From positions 107,710 to 171,709 of the forward strand of contig JBBHKE010002503.1 of assembly GCA_037447655.1 (NCBI GenBank): a stretch of DNA of 64,000 nucleotides. The letters are read 5' to 3'. A program made the translations under genes and the position numbers. Shown piece by piece: positions 10,661 through 22,000 of the stretch (position 1 is the first letter of the stretch; every line of letters begins with the position of its first letter). The notes under the pieces were generated by a model. That model had not been told where the DNA came from and searched no databases. It saw only the letters and a program-made list of their open reading frames with translations. Source of the DNA: Zygnema cylindricum (lineage: Eukaryota > Streptophyta > Zygnematophyceae > Zygnematales > Zygnemataceae).

Positions 10661-11716
10661 ATTTTAATTAAAGTTTGAAGAGGAGCTCCTTTTACTTTGC
10701 AAAACTCAGTTTATGCAAAACTCTCACTTTAAAGCTTTGAGAAAGCAAAAAAACAAGCTTGTCGTAATCATTGTTAGTGATTTTTGCAAATTTTTGTCCT
10801 TCTAAGAGAAATGATGGTCGAAGATCCATTTGATTCTATAGTCAAAACTCCTACCTACGTTCCCTTGTTAATCGTGCTAATATCGATGCCTTTTTTACAT
10901 AGCTTTTGCTCAAAACAACTACGGAAAAAATGTATTTGCACAATTTGTTATCGTGACTGCCATAGTCTCTTCTAAACACCATCATTTGTCTCACAGTTCT
11001 AAAGTAAAATGCTTCATACTGTCGATAGTTTTTGCATATTATATGCATATTTTACAGCTTTTCAAATTAAACACAAATTAATGTCTCATTTGAACACTTT
11101 AGGACTATAACTTTGCACCGTATCCTAACGTTAAAACCTTTCGTTCTCACTGGTGAATGTTGTCCAAAAAATATTTGATGCCATTAAAGATGGATAATAT
11201 TTTTGGGACGGCTTCGACCACGTTCATGGACCGCCTTCATAAATTTATTAAACTCTTGTCTGCGATAAAATACGCCCACCAACTAATATTAGTGACAGGA
11301 ATACATATCTCAACAAGTAGACATTGAAAAAATGGAAGTAAATTTATTTTGTTTGTGAGTCCAAAACTTGCTAAAGGTGATTACAATCGAAAGAAATTAT
11401 GAAGGTTAGCTGCGAGCACCTTCTGTGTAGTTCCAGTAAAGGACAAAAAACTAACAGTCACTAACTGTTATACTTTCAGTAAAACAAAGAAAAGAAATGG
11501 AAAACAGAAAAATGACAATTGCACTTCCATTAAAACAAAAAAAAATGGTAAACGAATGAATGAAAAAATGACTCTGGTGTTCATACATAATTCCATGCTT
11601 AAATTGGGGCGTAACAAATATGTGCAACATATTCCAGAGTTCAGATAGGAAACGACTTTATCGATAATCTCTAAGAGTTCTTATGAAGTAATTTTCCAAC
11701 TTACAACGTGAATTGC
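10661..11716. other. Intergenic, no gene seen
   Basis: AT-rich. A possible terminal exon of the Crypton-like gene (minus strand, 11,422 to 11,381) is discussed there; otherwise I see no coding, RNA or repeat signal. Confidence 0.4.
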
Positions 11717-11723
11717 TACACCT

Positions 11724-11921
11724 TACACCATCGCTATTAGAGCCAATCACACTAATTCAAGTGTATGTGTTTTTTTACCCAAAATCATAAATTAGTGTTA
11801 ATTACACTATGAAGGGCCCAAAATGAGCCACGTGGCAAACACACATTTAGTGTAATCAATACTAATACAGCTTTCACACTAATAAAGTAATAATTCACTA
11901 ACTCTACTAGCAATATAACGT
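11724..11921. mobile_element. MITE of the AGTGGCCCATAATGAGCC family
   Basis: Left end TACACCATCGCTATTAGAG; core 'aaattagtgttaattacac' and 'gaagggcccaaaatgagccacgtggca'; right end 'ctctactagcaatataacgta'. The same core occurs at 17.5, 18.7, 21.3 and 26.3 kb. Confidence 0.6.
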
Positions 11922-12082
11922 AGTGCCAATGTCGAAATTAGTACTAAACATTCTAAATTGCGTGCAGATAACATATGATCGTTTGTGGAATTAGTTTTTA
12001 ATACAATTTTATGGTCGAAGGCTGAAAAAGACCGGAGGCGAATTAGTATTATCAGTGTTAACTAATGGGGATTAACGGTGTA
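11922..12082. mobile_element. MITE right-end remnant abutting a splice donor
   Basis: Ends 'cagtgttaactaatggggattaacggtgta'-like terminus at 12,082. The terminal TA coincides with positions +6/+7 of the intron after the last recognised exon of the Crypton-like gene (CAG|GTAAGTA on the minus strand). Confidence 0.5.
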
Positions 12083-12087
12083 CTTAC

Positions 12088-15000
12088 CTGAAAACAATTT
12101 CTTATAGTGAATTCAGGTGATGTAATGTTCAACCTTTTGTACAGTTTAGACCTGTTCTGTGGTACATCAGTGCCATATACCCTTACAAATTTGTGCTCCC
12201 TCTCTCCCTCCCCCTCTCCCTCTCCCTCTCCCACTCCCGTCACTCTCTCTCTTTCTACAAATTTGTGTTCAATAGGAAGGGCAAAAGAACTCACCCTCTG
12301 AAAATTTCATGGCCACTTTGACAGTTGAACATCGGTACGTCCCGCATAAAAACAGCATCTTGGAGAAGTACTTTTCCTAAGTACTGAAATAAAATTAGAA
12401 GATTTTTGGCCGCCAATTCCTCCTCCAATAGACAAAAGCTCATCTCTATCTGCATAAATGAATGCCCTCGCTGAGTAATCACCCAGAAAAAAGTAGTATT
12501 GCTCAAAAAATCGAGTTTACAATAATAAATGAAACAAACAAGTACACATTTCACAGGCTATAAATACCTAAGCCCGGCGATAGTGGCTAATATATTCTCT
12601 CCCAGTGCAGAAATCCGAGCTAACAATTACATAGCAGAGCCAAGAAAAGGAAAGTAAACATCATACTTTGAAAAAACAGTATAGCCAAAAAAGGAGGAAA
12701 TAAAAAGCATCATACTTTCAAAAAGAAGCATGGCCAAGAAAAGGGAGAAAGGAAAAAAAATCACGCTTCTGAAACCACCGTACAATCAAGAAACAGAAAG
12801 AAAAAAGAAAAAAGAAAGAACATACGTGAATTACACTTGCCCGCAATCCCGATAAAAACGGAAACGTCGCATCGATCAATGCCTTCGGTGGTTCAACTCG
12901 TGCTCTCTCCAAAATTTCTTTTCTCGACGACTTATCTTCGAAACCCGCTGCGGCTCTTTGAACATCACCTCCCAAAGAATCAATATACACCTGTCCTAGT
13001 TCCGCCATTGGAGCCTCGAATTCCGGTCTTACCAAATCAAAATGTTCAAACATTTGGTCTAATGTGGAAAATGGAGCAAATACATCCAATATGGACGAAG
13101 AATGAGAATTTATTGCACCGACAATATTTTTAATGAACACCAGTTGGGCTCCGAAAGTCGTTTCCAATTTGGGAGATTTCTCTCCGGGCCACATCAGGAT
13201 CTTGGTCCTGTGAATGAGAGGACCGGATCAAAAAACGGTGATTACAAAAAAAAATAGATGATAAACTCGTTTAAACTTGTTTGTGTGCTATATTGAACTG
13301 TTTGACAACTGGCTAAAAAAAAAAAAAAAACTGAATGGATTCTTCACCTACATCTAGTGAATTTCTCATCATTAGCAATTCAATTTTCTCAACTCGATTC
13401 ATCCTCATGATTCCTGCAAGTTAAAAACCAATAAGATGCTGACAAAAATATTCCCATCTTATTTTCCCCTAATCGATAAAGTGATAAAACAACAATTGAT
13501 CACAATAACAAGCATCTTTACCATCGGCCTATACCTAGAGATCGAGAAGATTTGTCTAGGGAGATTCACAACCTTACCAATCCTCGTTGGTTAGCATAAC
13601 AGGCGGTTCCTCATTTTTATATCGATATCTGTAAAATAGATACCTCGCAAGCCACCCATGGGGACATAATGCCGGATCTCTATGGCGTACCGCAAAACCA
13701 TAAACCTTTTTCCCACCATAAATCCTTTTGTCGTGTCTCCTACATCCTATCAACCATATCGGCAAACCATCCTTTGGTGTCACTTCCATGGGCGAAAAAT
13801 CACACAGACGAGCATATCGTCCATCATCTTCACGGAAAAACATTTGTATTCCTGCTGCAATTCTTGATCCATACTTCATCCATTCTCCAACATTCTGGGT
13901 TAGGAGATGAGTGATGAGGTTCCGTGGGCCTGGATCAAGGTACTCCAAAACTCTTTGTCGTGAGTCCCTGCAGAAAAAATAATTCAACTCATGAGATTTC
14001 TTCTGGTCCATTTGGCAAATTGTGCAAGTGTACAAAGGCGATTTTAATGGAACTGTATTCAATAAGAAACCGGCAAAATGGAGGAGACTTGACTACCAGA
14101 TCCAACGCCCATGACAAACATTTTTTGATGAGAAAAAAACATATGGCAATCATTCTTTGATGAGAAAAAAAACTAATCTCAAACATTTTCCAGCAAGAAA
14201 AGGACTTGTGAAAAATGTTTTTCGACGAGGAAAAATTTTACAACGAACATTTTTCGATGGAAAAAAAAACGTGTGTCAAGCATTTTTCAATGAGAAAAAA
14301 ACTTACTCATCCCACTGCTTCTTCCGATAGGCCCATGCAATTTGCAGCATCTCTCTAAGTAGTAGCTGTTTGTACACGTCCTCACCAATAGTCGACCCTG
14401 TCACTCTACGAAGTTTGTTCTGAGCACCTTGAAGAGCAAAAATATTCAGCCTCAAAACATGCAATTTCGTCTGCAAAATATACAATGACAAGTGAAAATG
14501 TAGCTTAGCTAATCAACAGTAAAAATTGTACGAAAGTGTATTAAAATACTTTGATCAAACATATTGGCAATGTATTCCAGATGTCTACCAAGACAGCTCT
14601 GTATTCCAGCTTTCCACAAGACTACAACCATAGTTTTAATGTTCGTAATTAACTCTTACATACATGTATAATACGCGGAAGCCACATATAGTACTTAGAT
14701 ACGTAAAATTCTACAACTCCTGTCATATATCCTCCTTACTCTCAAATACTATATGAGTCTCCTCGTAAAATAAGTGTATTTAAGAGTTCAATAGGCACAC
14801 AAACTATGACGACAGCTTATCACATATCCTTGTTTATCTTTATCAAAGAAGAAACACCATACCTTGCTTCCATGATTGTTATTATTGAAATATTTTTGGA
14901 ATAGATAAGCAGAAACTCTCTCTGGGTGAGGAATCGGCCGACAACTTAAGCGTTCACACCATAGAATAAATTGACGGACACGATAATAAGCGGCAGGAGT

Positions 15001-15814
15001 ATATTCCTCATAGCTCTCAAACGCCCAATTGTCACAAAATTCATCGATGTACTTGAGAATGATCCTGCGAACAAAAAACTGAAAAACCATTGAGTCCGTA
15101 TAAAACCTTTCAAAAAGTTATTCAGGAATTATATAATATTGGTGCAATTCAATGTGACCGTAATTTCATCCAAAAAAATGGAAAAACAAAGAAGCAAAAA
15201 TGCAGAAATCCATTGGGACTGTTGCCGAACACAGATTTCAATTAGTGACATTATTCAACAAATATCAATGGTGTGTCGAAAAAAACCTTATATTTTTTTT
15301 AAAAGATCAAAAATGAAAACCATAATGCCAGTTTTTGCCTTGTGCTTCGATTTATGGTGAAGATTATCAGTACACTGAAAACAGGTTTATCTTCCGGAAA
15401 ATGCACTTTTGACAACTAATGCAGTTTTGACAACCAAATAAGAGTCATGCATCAATGTATTTTACACGAAAAAAAAGAGGTCCATTGAATTTCACTCAAA
15501 AGGAAGAAAAACATCAAAATAATCTTGAAAAACACACCTTAAACATCGAATTCATGTTATGCATATTTTTTTTTTCCAGAAAAATGGGCATGAAATACTC
15601 ACAAAAAAGGTGTATTAGGGTGGTCATTGTCATCATCACTATCACCCGGATCCACAAGTCCCTCACCAGGAGGACAAATAAGTTGAATTATATCCGTATC
15701 CGACATAACTTTTCCATCAATCTTCTTAACACTGTCAGGATGGTCCCACTGTCGCCAGCTGAATTGTGTCGCATTTTTCTGCGCCCTATCATGGGCATCA
15801 TCAACATCCTCCAT
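12088..15814 (-). CDS. Crypton/Ndc10-type tyrosine-recombinase-like protein, spliced
   Basis: Seven exons on the minus strand: 15814-15603, 15064-14863, 14470-14307, 13967-13578, 13207-12826, 12470 (or 12449)-12295, 12151-12088. Phases agree at all six junctions and give ~530 residues, open at the end. Residues ~71-193 look like a core-binding helical domain (A-A-Y-Y-R-V-R-Q-F-I-L-W-C). Exon 4 has G-R-Y-A-R-L-C-D-F-S-P and V-R-H-R-D-P-A-L-C-P-H-G-W-L-A-R-Y-L-F; exon 5 has V-Y-I-D-S-L-G-G-D-V-Q-R-A-A-A-G-F and P-P-K-A-L-I-D-A-T-F-P-F; exon 6 has V-L-L-Q-D-A. This order is that of the fungal Ndc10-like (CBF3 subunit, NDC10_II) proteins descended from Crypton recombinases. Tyr ~397 (codon 12,987-12,985) is the candidate nucleophile; I cannot place a clear H-x-x-R, so activity is doubtful. 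The 3' end is uncertain; a 14-codon last exon at 11,422-11,381 would fit in phase. Function: transposase or domesticated DNA-binding protein. Confidence 0.7.
12184..12267. repeat. (CCCTCT)n tract flanked by a 12-bp direct repeat
   Basis: The pyrimidine array 12,196-12,255 lies between two exact copies of TACAAATTTGTG (12,184-12,195 and 12,256-12,267). It lies in the intron before exon 7 of the Crypton-like gene. Confidence 0.75.
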
Positions 15815-15848
15815 CCGTTTTCTTCAATCCTAAGCTTGTGAGTGTCCG

Positions 15849-15893
15849 AGGGAGAGGGAGAGGGAGAGGGAAAGAGGGAGAGGGAGAGGGAGA
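15849..15893. repeat. (GAGGGA)n microsatellite
   Basis: Hexamer array 35-80 bases upstream of the presumed start codon of the Crypton-like gene, so in its leader or promoter; one unit is changed to GGGAAA. Confidence 0.8.
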
Positions 15894-16055
15894 GGCTTGC
15901 TTCGTCAGAACAAGATATATCGGTCTTCTTGCCACTCGAGATTCAATAATATCGATTATCTGAAAAATCGCGTTAGGAAGTTTCCCGATACACAACACCA
16001 CAAAAGTACAAATTTCTTACTAACACAAATACTCAAATAGCATCGGCTTACATTC

Positions 16056-19000
16056 ATGATTCATGATTTATGCATGTGCTGTAATTCACCAATTCAGAAA
16101 CATTTGCAATTTGGAGCAAATTCTTTGCCTCCAGTAATGTCTGCAACATGGCCAACAGCTATCCATGTCGAAGGATTATGGCATCACCAATGTCACGACC
16201 GTACACTGTCCGCTCCCTATTTGCACGACCGACATATATCTTTTGCATGTTCCAAATCGTCCCTTGTTGGCAAATGTAGTGCAACTCTAAAAAACAGAAG
16301 AGTTCACGGTTTATTAGCTAAGAAAGACATATTTGTTAACGTTTCAAGTTTTGATTTATTTTCAGTAGCTAATGTCAGCAGTAAGACCTATTGGAGGTGG
16401 TCTGGCTTATTACAAGCTTTATCCGATGATATCAATGAAAAGAAGCCAGAAAATGAAGGAGATTTTGTTACAGAGAATAGAAAAAATGAGTCACCGTCTG
16501 GAAGTCCTTTGGAAAGTATTCTGCAGGATATCCAGGAAACCATTAACCAGAATCCTTATTTGTCAACAAATGCCTCTTCTTTCAATAACCTTTTGTCTTC
16601 ATCTGTTTCTGAAGGAGTTGACCGTAATACATCTCAGGGAGTATCTACAGGATCAGAAAATGAAGCTGGATCCTCTCAGCTTGGAAATGAAAGTTTGCAG
16701 AAAAAATTGTTAACTCTGTCTCAATCACTGTCTCAACTTTCAGCAACACTTAAAGAAGTTTCTGAAAATGTGACGTCTGTGGCTAATGTAATCGGCAAGA
16801 CAGGAATATTGGAAACGGAAATGTCTTCCAAACAAATGCAGAGCGATGTTTTGCAAAGTAAAGTGCTTACAGCTCATTATCTTTTTTTTTTTCCTTTCAT
16901 TATTATGACCAACTCCATTTAGTTCTGTGTATAAAGCCTAAATGTTTTTTTATTTTTCCTTGCAATCATCACCAAATCCATTCACTTTTGTAAAAAAAGC
17001 TTAAGAGGCTTTTATTTTACTTGCGGGTTCTTCCATCTCGATTTCACATTCCTTTTAGTCTTGAATGCCAGTCATGTAAAATTTGTCTAAAACGGAGGGG
17101 ATTCTTTGCATTTACATGCAGAGGCATTGGGCCAATGGCATTTGCTGTGTTCGCATCAGTCAAATGATTCATTCTAAGGGAGAGGGAGAGGGTAGGATGG
17201 AGAGGGAGAAGATAGGAGGGAGAGGGAGAGGGAGAGAGAGGGGGAGAGGGAGAGGGAGAGGTAAAGGTAGAGGGAGAGGGAGAGAGAGAGGGAGAGAGAG
17301 AGAGGGAGAGGGAGAGGTAAAGGTAGAGGGAGAGGGAGAGGGAGAGTTTTCTCGGTTATTGAATTGGATTGATCTTGCTCTCATGAACAGCATTACACTT
17401 TTGCAAGTGATTTGGTGAAGTTGAATCGAGCACCCTCTTATTAGTCTTTGTTTCATATGAATTTCATGGTAGGTGTGACAAGCTAATACATGTCCTTGAA
17501 AGAAGATGTATGGAGAGATAAATTGTTTACTGACCCAGAATCATAAATTAGTGTTAATAACACTTTTAAGCTAAGTGGCCCATAATGAGCCAGATGACAG
17601 GAAATAATTGTGTGGTTAATCTAATGAAGTGTTAACACTAATAATTCACGAACTCTAATAGCTCTGTTCAGTGTACGGCAATTGTTAACAAGTTTAGCAA
17701 AGTTCTTGCTTTCGGAGGTCTGGTAAAATTTGCTCTGAGGTTAGTGTTCCTCGTGGCAATTTATCATCAAGTTGAGTTGTGTCATTGTAATTCATGGGAC
17801 TGACCGTGACCAGTTCTTCTTTAGACCGTGTTTGAAGTTTTTTCTCCTCTTATTAAGCCTTGTTATGAAGCAGTGCAGGTAGTTAGAGATGCGGACAATG
17901 AGCCCGAATCTTTTGTCAAAATGGATGAGAAATCTGTTGGTGACCGGACTCATGAACTTGCATTTCGTCTCCAAAGAGCGTATGTGCAAGCAAGAATTCA
18001 AGGGTTGGGAAAGCCCTTCGAGGTAAGAGTCAAAATTGGAAAACTCGATCGGGCTATGAGTACAATATTTCATAAATTACAATATTCAATGTAATTTACA
18101 GAGTTTCACACAGATTTCATAAAGGAGCTAAGACTGGGAAGTATGGTAACAAACCTCCAGCAAAATTTTTCATCTTTGCACAGTCTTTTTCTATATGTAT
18201 ATCTCTGTATATATGTAACAAGCCGTTAAAGTTTTTACTGTTTCAAATTTTTTTTTGTGGACTTTCTCTATACTTCACTTGTTTGATGCCATTATTGAGG
18301 TTGATGACTAGACCTTTGTTGGGCTATGAGGTTTCTCCAAAGTAAGTTGGGGTGCATTTGTGAGACCCGTGGCAACTGCTGCTTGGTATCATTCTTGAAC
18401 TTTGCTTAAAAAGAAAAGCATCGCTTTGTCAGCAATGCTCCATTATTTTTTGGTCAAAATCTTACACAGCTGGAGTTACAAAAGGCACAAACAAGTTTGT
18501 TGCTCTCTCCTCCTCCCTGCCGATTTATGTTGTCACACCCCCGGGTCTCGCAACTACAATTGTGTTGTTAACCATTAACGATATGACTGTTGGTTGCATG
18601 GTGGTGTCTTTTGGTATGAGCATTAATGGTATTGCTCCAGTCTCATGGGCAAGTTATTGCAGTACGCTGCCCATCACCATTAAAGTTAACAAACTGTTTG
18701 GGTTGATACTTGATTAGAATTAACACACTAAATTATGTTTTTCGGCTCATTACAGGCCTCTTAATTAAATAGTGTTATTAACTCTACACCGTGAATCGCT
18801 AAAAGTGTTAATGTTTTTTTCGTCTCTTAAAACATTTTTTCTCCTTACACACATGTCCGATTGTAGATCTGACGGTTGGGATTGAAAGATAAAGGTTCTC
18901 AGCTTCTGATTGGCGGTCCCAAATTGAAAATTGGACAAGTGTGTACGGAGAATAGATGTTTTAAGTGGCGAAAAAAATATTAACACTAATAGCGATACAC

Positions 19001-22000
19001 GGTGTAGTTTATGATTTTGGCTCCCAAAAACACTCACTCGAATTAGAGCGATTAACTCTAATAGCGATGGGCAGTGTAGTCTTGTGAAAAAGATATTGGG
19101 GGTGGAGAGAAATGGGCACCCTCCATTACGATGGGTCATGTCAGACAAGGGAAGAAGTTCTTGTTTTAGACTACCTTCAATTATTTTGTTCATTGTAATG
19201 TGGTTCAAACAAGTGCAGCACCATTTTCCTTAGTTGTTTTCTTAAGTTGAGATTAATGCCACTGCGCAACTGACTCAAATGCTTCTTGTCAGAATCATAT
19301 GCTCCTTAATTCTGTCTTTAGAAGAAGAGAAATGTAGATTGTTTGTTAATTTTTACTGTAGCGCAAGGGAAACCGTGCCATGACACATTGAGGCAAAGAC
19401 TGATTTACTTGGGAAAATCAAGGAAGTCGAGTCATGTTGTTTTCAAAGACAATGTTGCAGGATAAAGTGTCTGCATACTTCTAATATAGTTCTTAAACAT
19501 GGTTAACAATGAATAAAGAACATGTATGTAGAAATAGAAGAAAGAGTGAGTTCTTGTCTAAACCAACGATGTCCCTATCACAGAGAAAAGTTTATTTAAA
19601 GATGGAAGAAAACATTAATGCTAATAACGGGACACACTGTAGTTTTGGTCGAGGAACATTTTCATAAAGGGCATTTGAAGGAGTGCCTTGCTCACTGCAG
19701 CATTAAGCAATTCATTGCAGTCGACGTTGAAAATATCAATGCGATAAATAATGCTAATGACGCTAAACAGAATGGCGCTTGTAGGAATATTTTGAGCCCT
19801 AGGTTCAACCCTTTGGAAACTAAGCATAACTTGGTCGATCTTCTCGTTTCTCTATCTGTTTCATTATTGTTTCTCCAATTGTCTCCTTATCGTTTCTCCA
19901 ATTTTCTCCAATTGTTTCCTTTTCCTTGCAGCTGGCAATGGAGGATTTTGTTATGGCGTGCATGGAAGCAAAAGCTAAGGGAATCGACCTGCCTCAAATG
20001 CAACTTTTGCTAATATTGGCAGAGGGTTCTTTACCTTCTCAGTTCTCTACAATGCCAATTGGGAAGGAGTCCAATCCTTTCGTTGTAGCGGTAAAAACAA
20101 ATATGTTCCCTCGTGTGCTATTTCTTGTTCGCTCTTGTGAAACAATTTGAATTTTTTAGGGATGCATAGCTCATTTTAGCATTTCTTATCTTTCAGTTAC
20201 TGGACGTCATTCCGTTTGGACTCCTCTTTTGTGGATTACTTTCTGTCCACTAAATTATTGGCCATAATCGTACTCGAAGCCTTTTTGTGCATGAGTCTTT
20301 GGGGCCCTTATGTTTCAATATGACACATTGTTATTATTGTTTATATTATTAGTATTTCAGTATTATTATATTTTTGAATGTTTAATGGAAGCTTTGACAG
20401 GGTGGCTTACACATCAAACCAACAAACAACCAATTAAATTAATGTTTTTGTTCTTTATATCCTATAAAAGAACCACTCGTCCACTTTGTTTACGTTGGGA
20501 AGAATTTTCTTTCAATTGTTTCACTAACAGGTTGCTTGCAACAACTTGCAGGAAGGAAGAGTCCGGACTTCCTGGATTCGACTGGTTTACACCACCTTAC
20601 ATTTGGTGAGAACCACATGCAAACCATTTTTACCTTTTTAATCACGTGTTCTTACCGTTTTAATCACATTATCTTTCCTTCGTTCCTCTCACTACTTTCC
20701 GTGCATCCTCTCCCTGTCAGTGTTTTCAAATTCCTTTTCTTTTTCATCTGTATTTCCCAAGTCTGGACATTAAGGACAGTGCGAAGATGCACATTCGTGA
20801 GTGGTGATTGCAAAACATTGACTACAAAATTGGTCATTCTAACAGGTCTGTTTAAAGTGCAGTCTATGACTTCCCTGACCGCCCATGTATGACGTCTTTT
20901 ACTCTGCTTTATAGAAATCTTCACATACTGAACTTCTCTAAATTTTTTCCATTTGCAGTTTTATTTTCCTCTCTTGCATAGCTTTGCTTTCCCGTTTGAT
21001 TCTGATTCCTCTGATGGACTGCCCCTAGCACTTACACCATACTTGACTCCATGACTGGTTGTTTCTCTTCTTCGTCCGAATTGCATTTGCACCTAATTTC
21101 TTCTAGTTTCACTTTTTGGTAAACACTCGTATCCATGAGTTTTGTGTATCAAAGTACTGGAACTGACTGTCATCTTTTGGAAAGAGATTCTACTTTCGGA
21201 CGCCTGTTGCTGTGACGTCTACTAGACCGCCCATCATTACTAGAGTTAATGAATTATTAGCGTTAACACTTAATCAAAAAATAACTACACTAAATTATCT
21301 CTTACCACGTGGCTCATTATGGGCCACTTAAATAAATTTGTTATTAACACTAATTTGTGATTTTGGGTAAAAAAGTGTCACTCGAAGAGTGACAAGCGAA
21401 TTATTATAGTAATAGCAATGGGCAGCAGCAGCTAGCAGCAGCAGGAGGTCCTTCTTCAGTTCTCGATTGCTCTTTCTCTTTGTCCATATTCAAAGAAAAT
21501 ACATCTAGCATGTCCTCTCCTACATTCTAGTTTAAGAATTTATGCTTCCAGTTTTTTGTTGGGCTTTTTTTTTGTGCTTTTTTTTAGGTGGATGGAATGA
21601 AGAGAGGAATATTGCCTAGTGCACCTGAAGCATTAGTGGGAAATGGTCCGAGCGACCCCATGGATGACTTTGTGGTGCAGGTAAGTTTTTTTTTTTTTTT
21701 CAAAAGCCTTGTATTCTAATGTTTGCTGGCGCTTTATCGTTTTCGACAAAGCTTTTTACCTAGCATTTGTTTTGTTGGGCTCGAAAGACAGTTTAACTAT
21801 TATTTTACATTAAAACGGATACAAACCGGTAGATTATCTAGTTTTCAATCCTCTATCGGATTCAATATTGTCATTTGTCATGCTTTTTAAAGGCGAAAAA
21901 CAACAAAGCATTCTGATTTAGCTGGCTTTTATTCTATTTTCAAATGTTATGTATATCGTGTTGTTGATAATAAAACAATGTTATAATTTAAAAGGTATCA

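Noticed and set aside
20780-20890. Possible extra exons of the unknown gene (17 and ~24 bp)
   Set aside because: They can be joined in phase, but exon 5 to exon 21,588 also joins in phase without them, and the borders are weak.
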